This document shows, piece by piece, positions 63,953 to 64,000 of a stretch of 64,000 bases of DNA. Numbering within the stretch: the first letter of the stretch is position 1; each line of letters begins with the position of its first letter. The stretch is taken from the NCBI GenBank assembly GCA_035534235.1, contig DATLSH010000033.1:3621-67620 (forward strand), read 5' to 3'. The translations under genes were made by a program, and so were the position numbers. The notes below the pieces were generated by a model, which saw only the letters and a list, made by a program, of their open reading frames with translations, was not told the origin of the DNA and searched no databases. This DNA is from Bog-473 sp035534235. GTDB lineage: Bacteria > Actinomycetota > Acidimicrobiia > Acidimicrobiales > RAAP-2.

Positions 63953-64000
63953 TTACCGCTTGGAGTACTGCGGCGCCTTGCGGGCCTTCTTCAGGCCGTA
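63953..64000 (-). CDS. rpsI: 30S ribosomal protein S9, C-terminal fragment (cut by window edge)
   Basis: The last 15 codons before a TAA at 63955-63953 translate to YGLKKARKAPQYSKR, the invariant C-terminus of S9 that reaches the ribosomal P site. The rest lies beyond the window. The 4-nt gap to glmM points to one transcript. Confidence 0.92.
   Translation of the reverse strand, partial: YGLKKARKAPQYSKR

Overview
The window is very GC-rich and densely packed. It reads as a chromosomal segment of an actinobacterium, most likely of the class Acidimicrobiia or a close relative. Supporting signs are a WhiB2-type iron-sulfur regulator, an Sdh1-type succinate dehydrogenase, GuaB3, a WS/DGAT acyltransferase, a deazaflavin (F420)-type reductase, a CIRCE-controlled groES, many GTG starts, several apparently leaderless genes, and a secreted protein ending in 41-residue GGYWLVASDGGIF repeats. 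The class-level placement is inference. Both ends cut through genes: the 3' part of a glutamate formiminotransferase gene at the left and the last codons of rpsI at the right.

Layout. 1-5.6 kb: formiminotransferase fragment (+), then on the minus strand whiB and a LysR/MoxR-ATPase/VWA unit. 5.8-10.5 kb (+): succinate dehydrogenase (membrane anchor, SdhA, SdhB) with an SCP2-like protein and an SDR downstream. 10.6-13.0 kb: a small protein, a TetR regulator divergent from an F420-type reductase, and a GNAT protein. 13.1-18.2 kb (-): a tight five-gene operon of circularly permuted ATP-grasp, alpha-E, transglutaminase-like, ACT and Gfo/Idh/MocA proteins. 18.3-20.6 kb (-): mdh and icd. 20.7-26.5 kb (-): an accessory stretch with a nucleotidyltransferase toxin-like pair, a methyltransferase, a GT39-like membrane protein, and two frameshifted loci (a small conserved protein and an ABC ATPase next to its intact permease). 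26.7-31.0 kb (-): metF, a cupin, folD, purH and purN (one-carbon and purine metabolism). 31.1-35.0 kb (-): a secreted GH43-like repeat protein and sucCD. 35.1-40.6 kb (-): a stand-alone B12-binding mutase subunit, pcrA, guaA and guaB3. 40.7-44.7 kb: FAH-family hydratase and WS/DGAT acyltransferase (+), Nudix hydrolase (-), an AbrB-type antitoxin with a possible toxin (+). 44.8-46.8 kb (-): groES-groEL. 47.0-52.4 kb (+): a frameshifted secreted protein, an SDR-GH13-GT1 unit and a DUF2127 membrane protein. 52.4-55.2 kb: a NERD protein and a hydrolase/adenylate-cyclase fusion bracketed by copies of a dispersed repeat. 55.3-64 kb (-): rpsI-glmM-glmS-acpS-nnrD-alr-UDG-tsaE-tsaB-rimI, which covers cell-wall precursors, CoA carrier and NAD(P)HX repair functions, and part of the t6A pathway.

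Taken together the window is mostly housekeeping: TCA cycle (sdhCAB, mdh, icd, sucCD), purine and folate synthesis, chaperonin and wall precursors. Genes are tightly coupled, with frequent GTGA/ATGA stop-start overlaps. Accessory islands near 20.7-26.7 kb and 52.4-55.2 kb are visibly less GC-rich. The most interesting items are the ATP-grasp/alpha-E/transglutaminase operon with its poly-Gln tail, the dispersed repeat that brackets a cyclase whose hydrolase domain has lost catalytic residues, the two toxin-antitoxin-like pairs, and the overlapping divergent promoters around a palindrome at tetR. Three loci carry single-base frameshifts, which may be real decay or sequence error.
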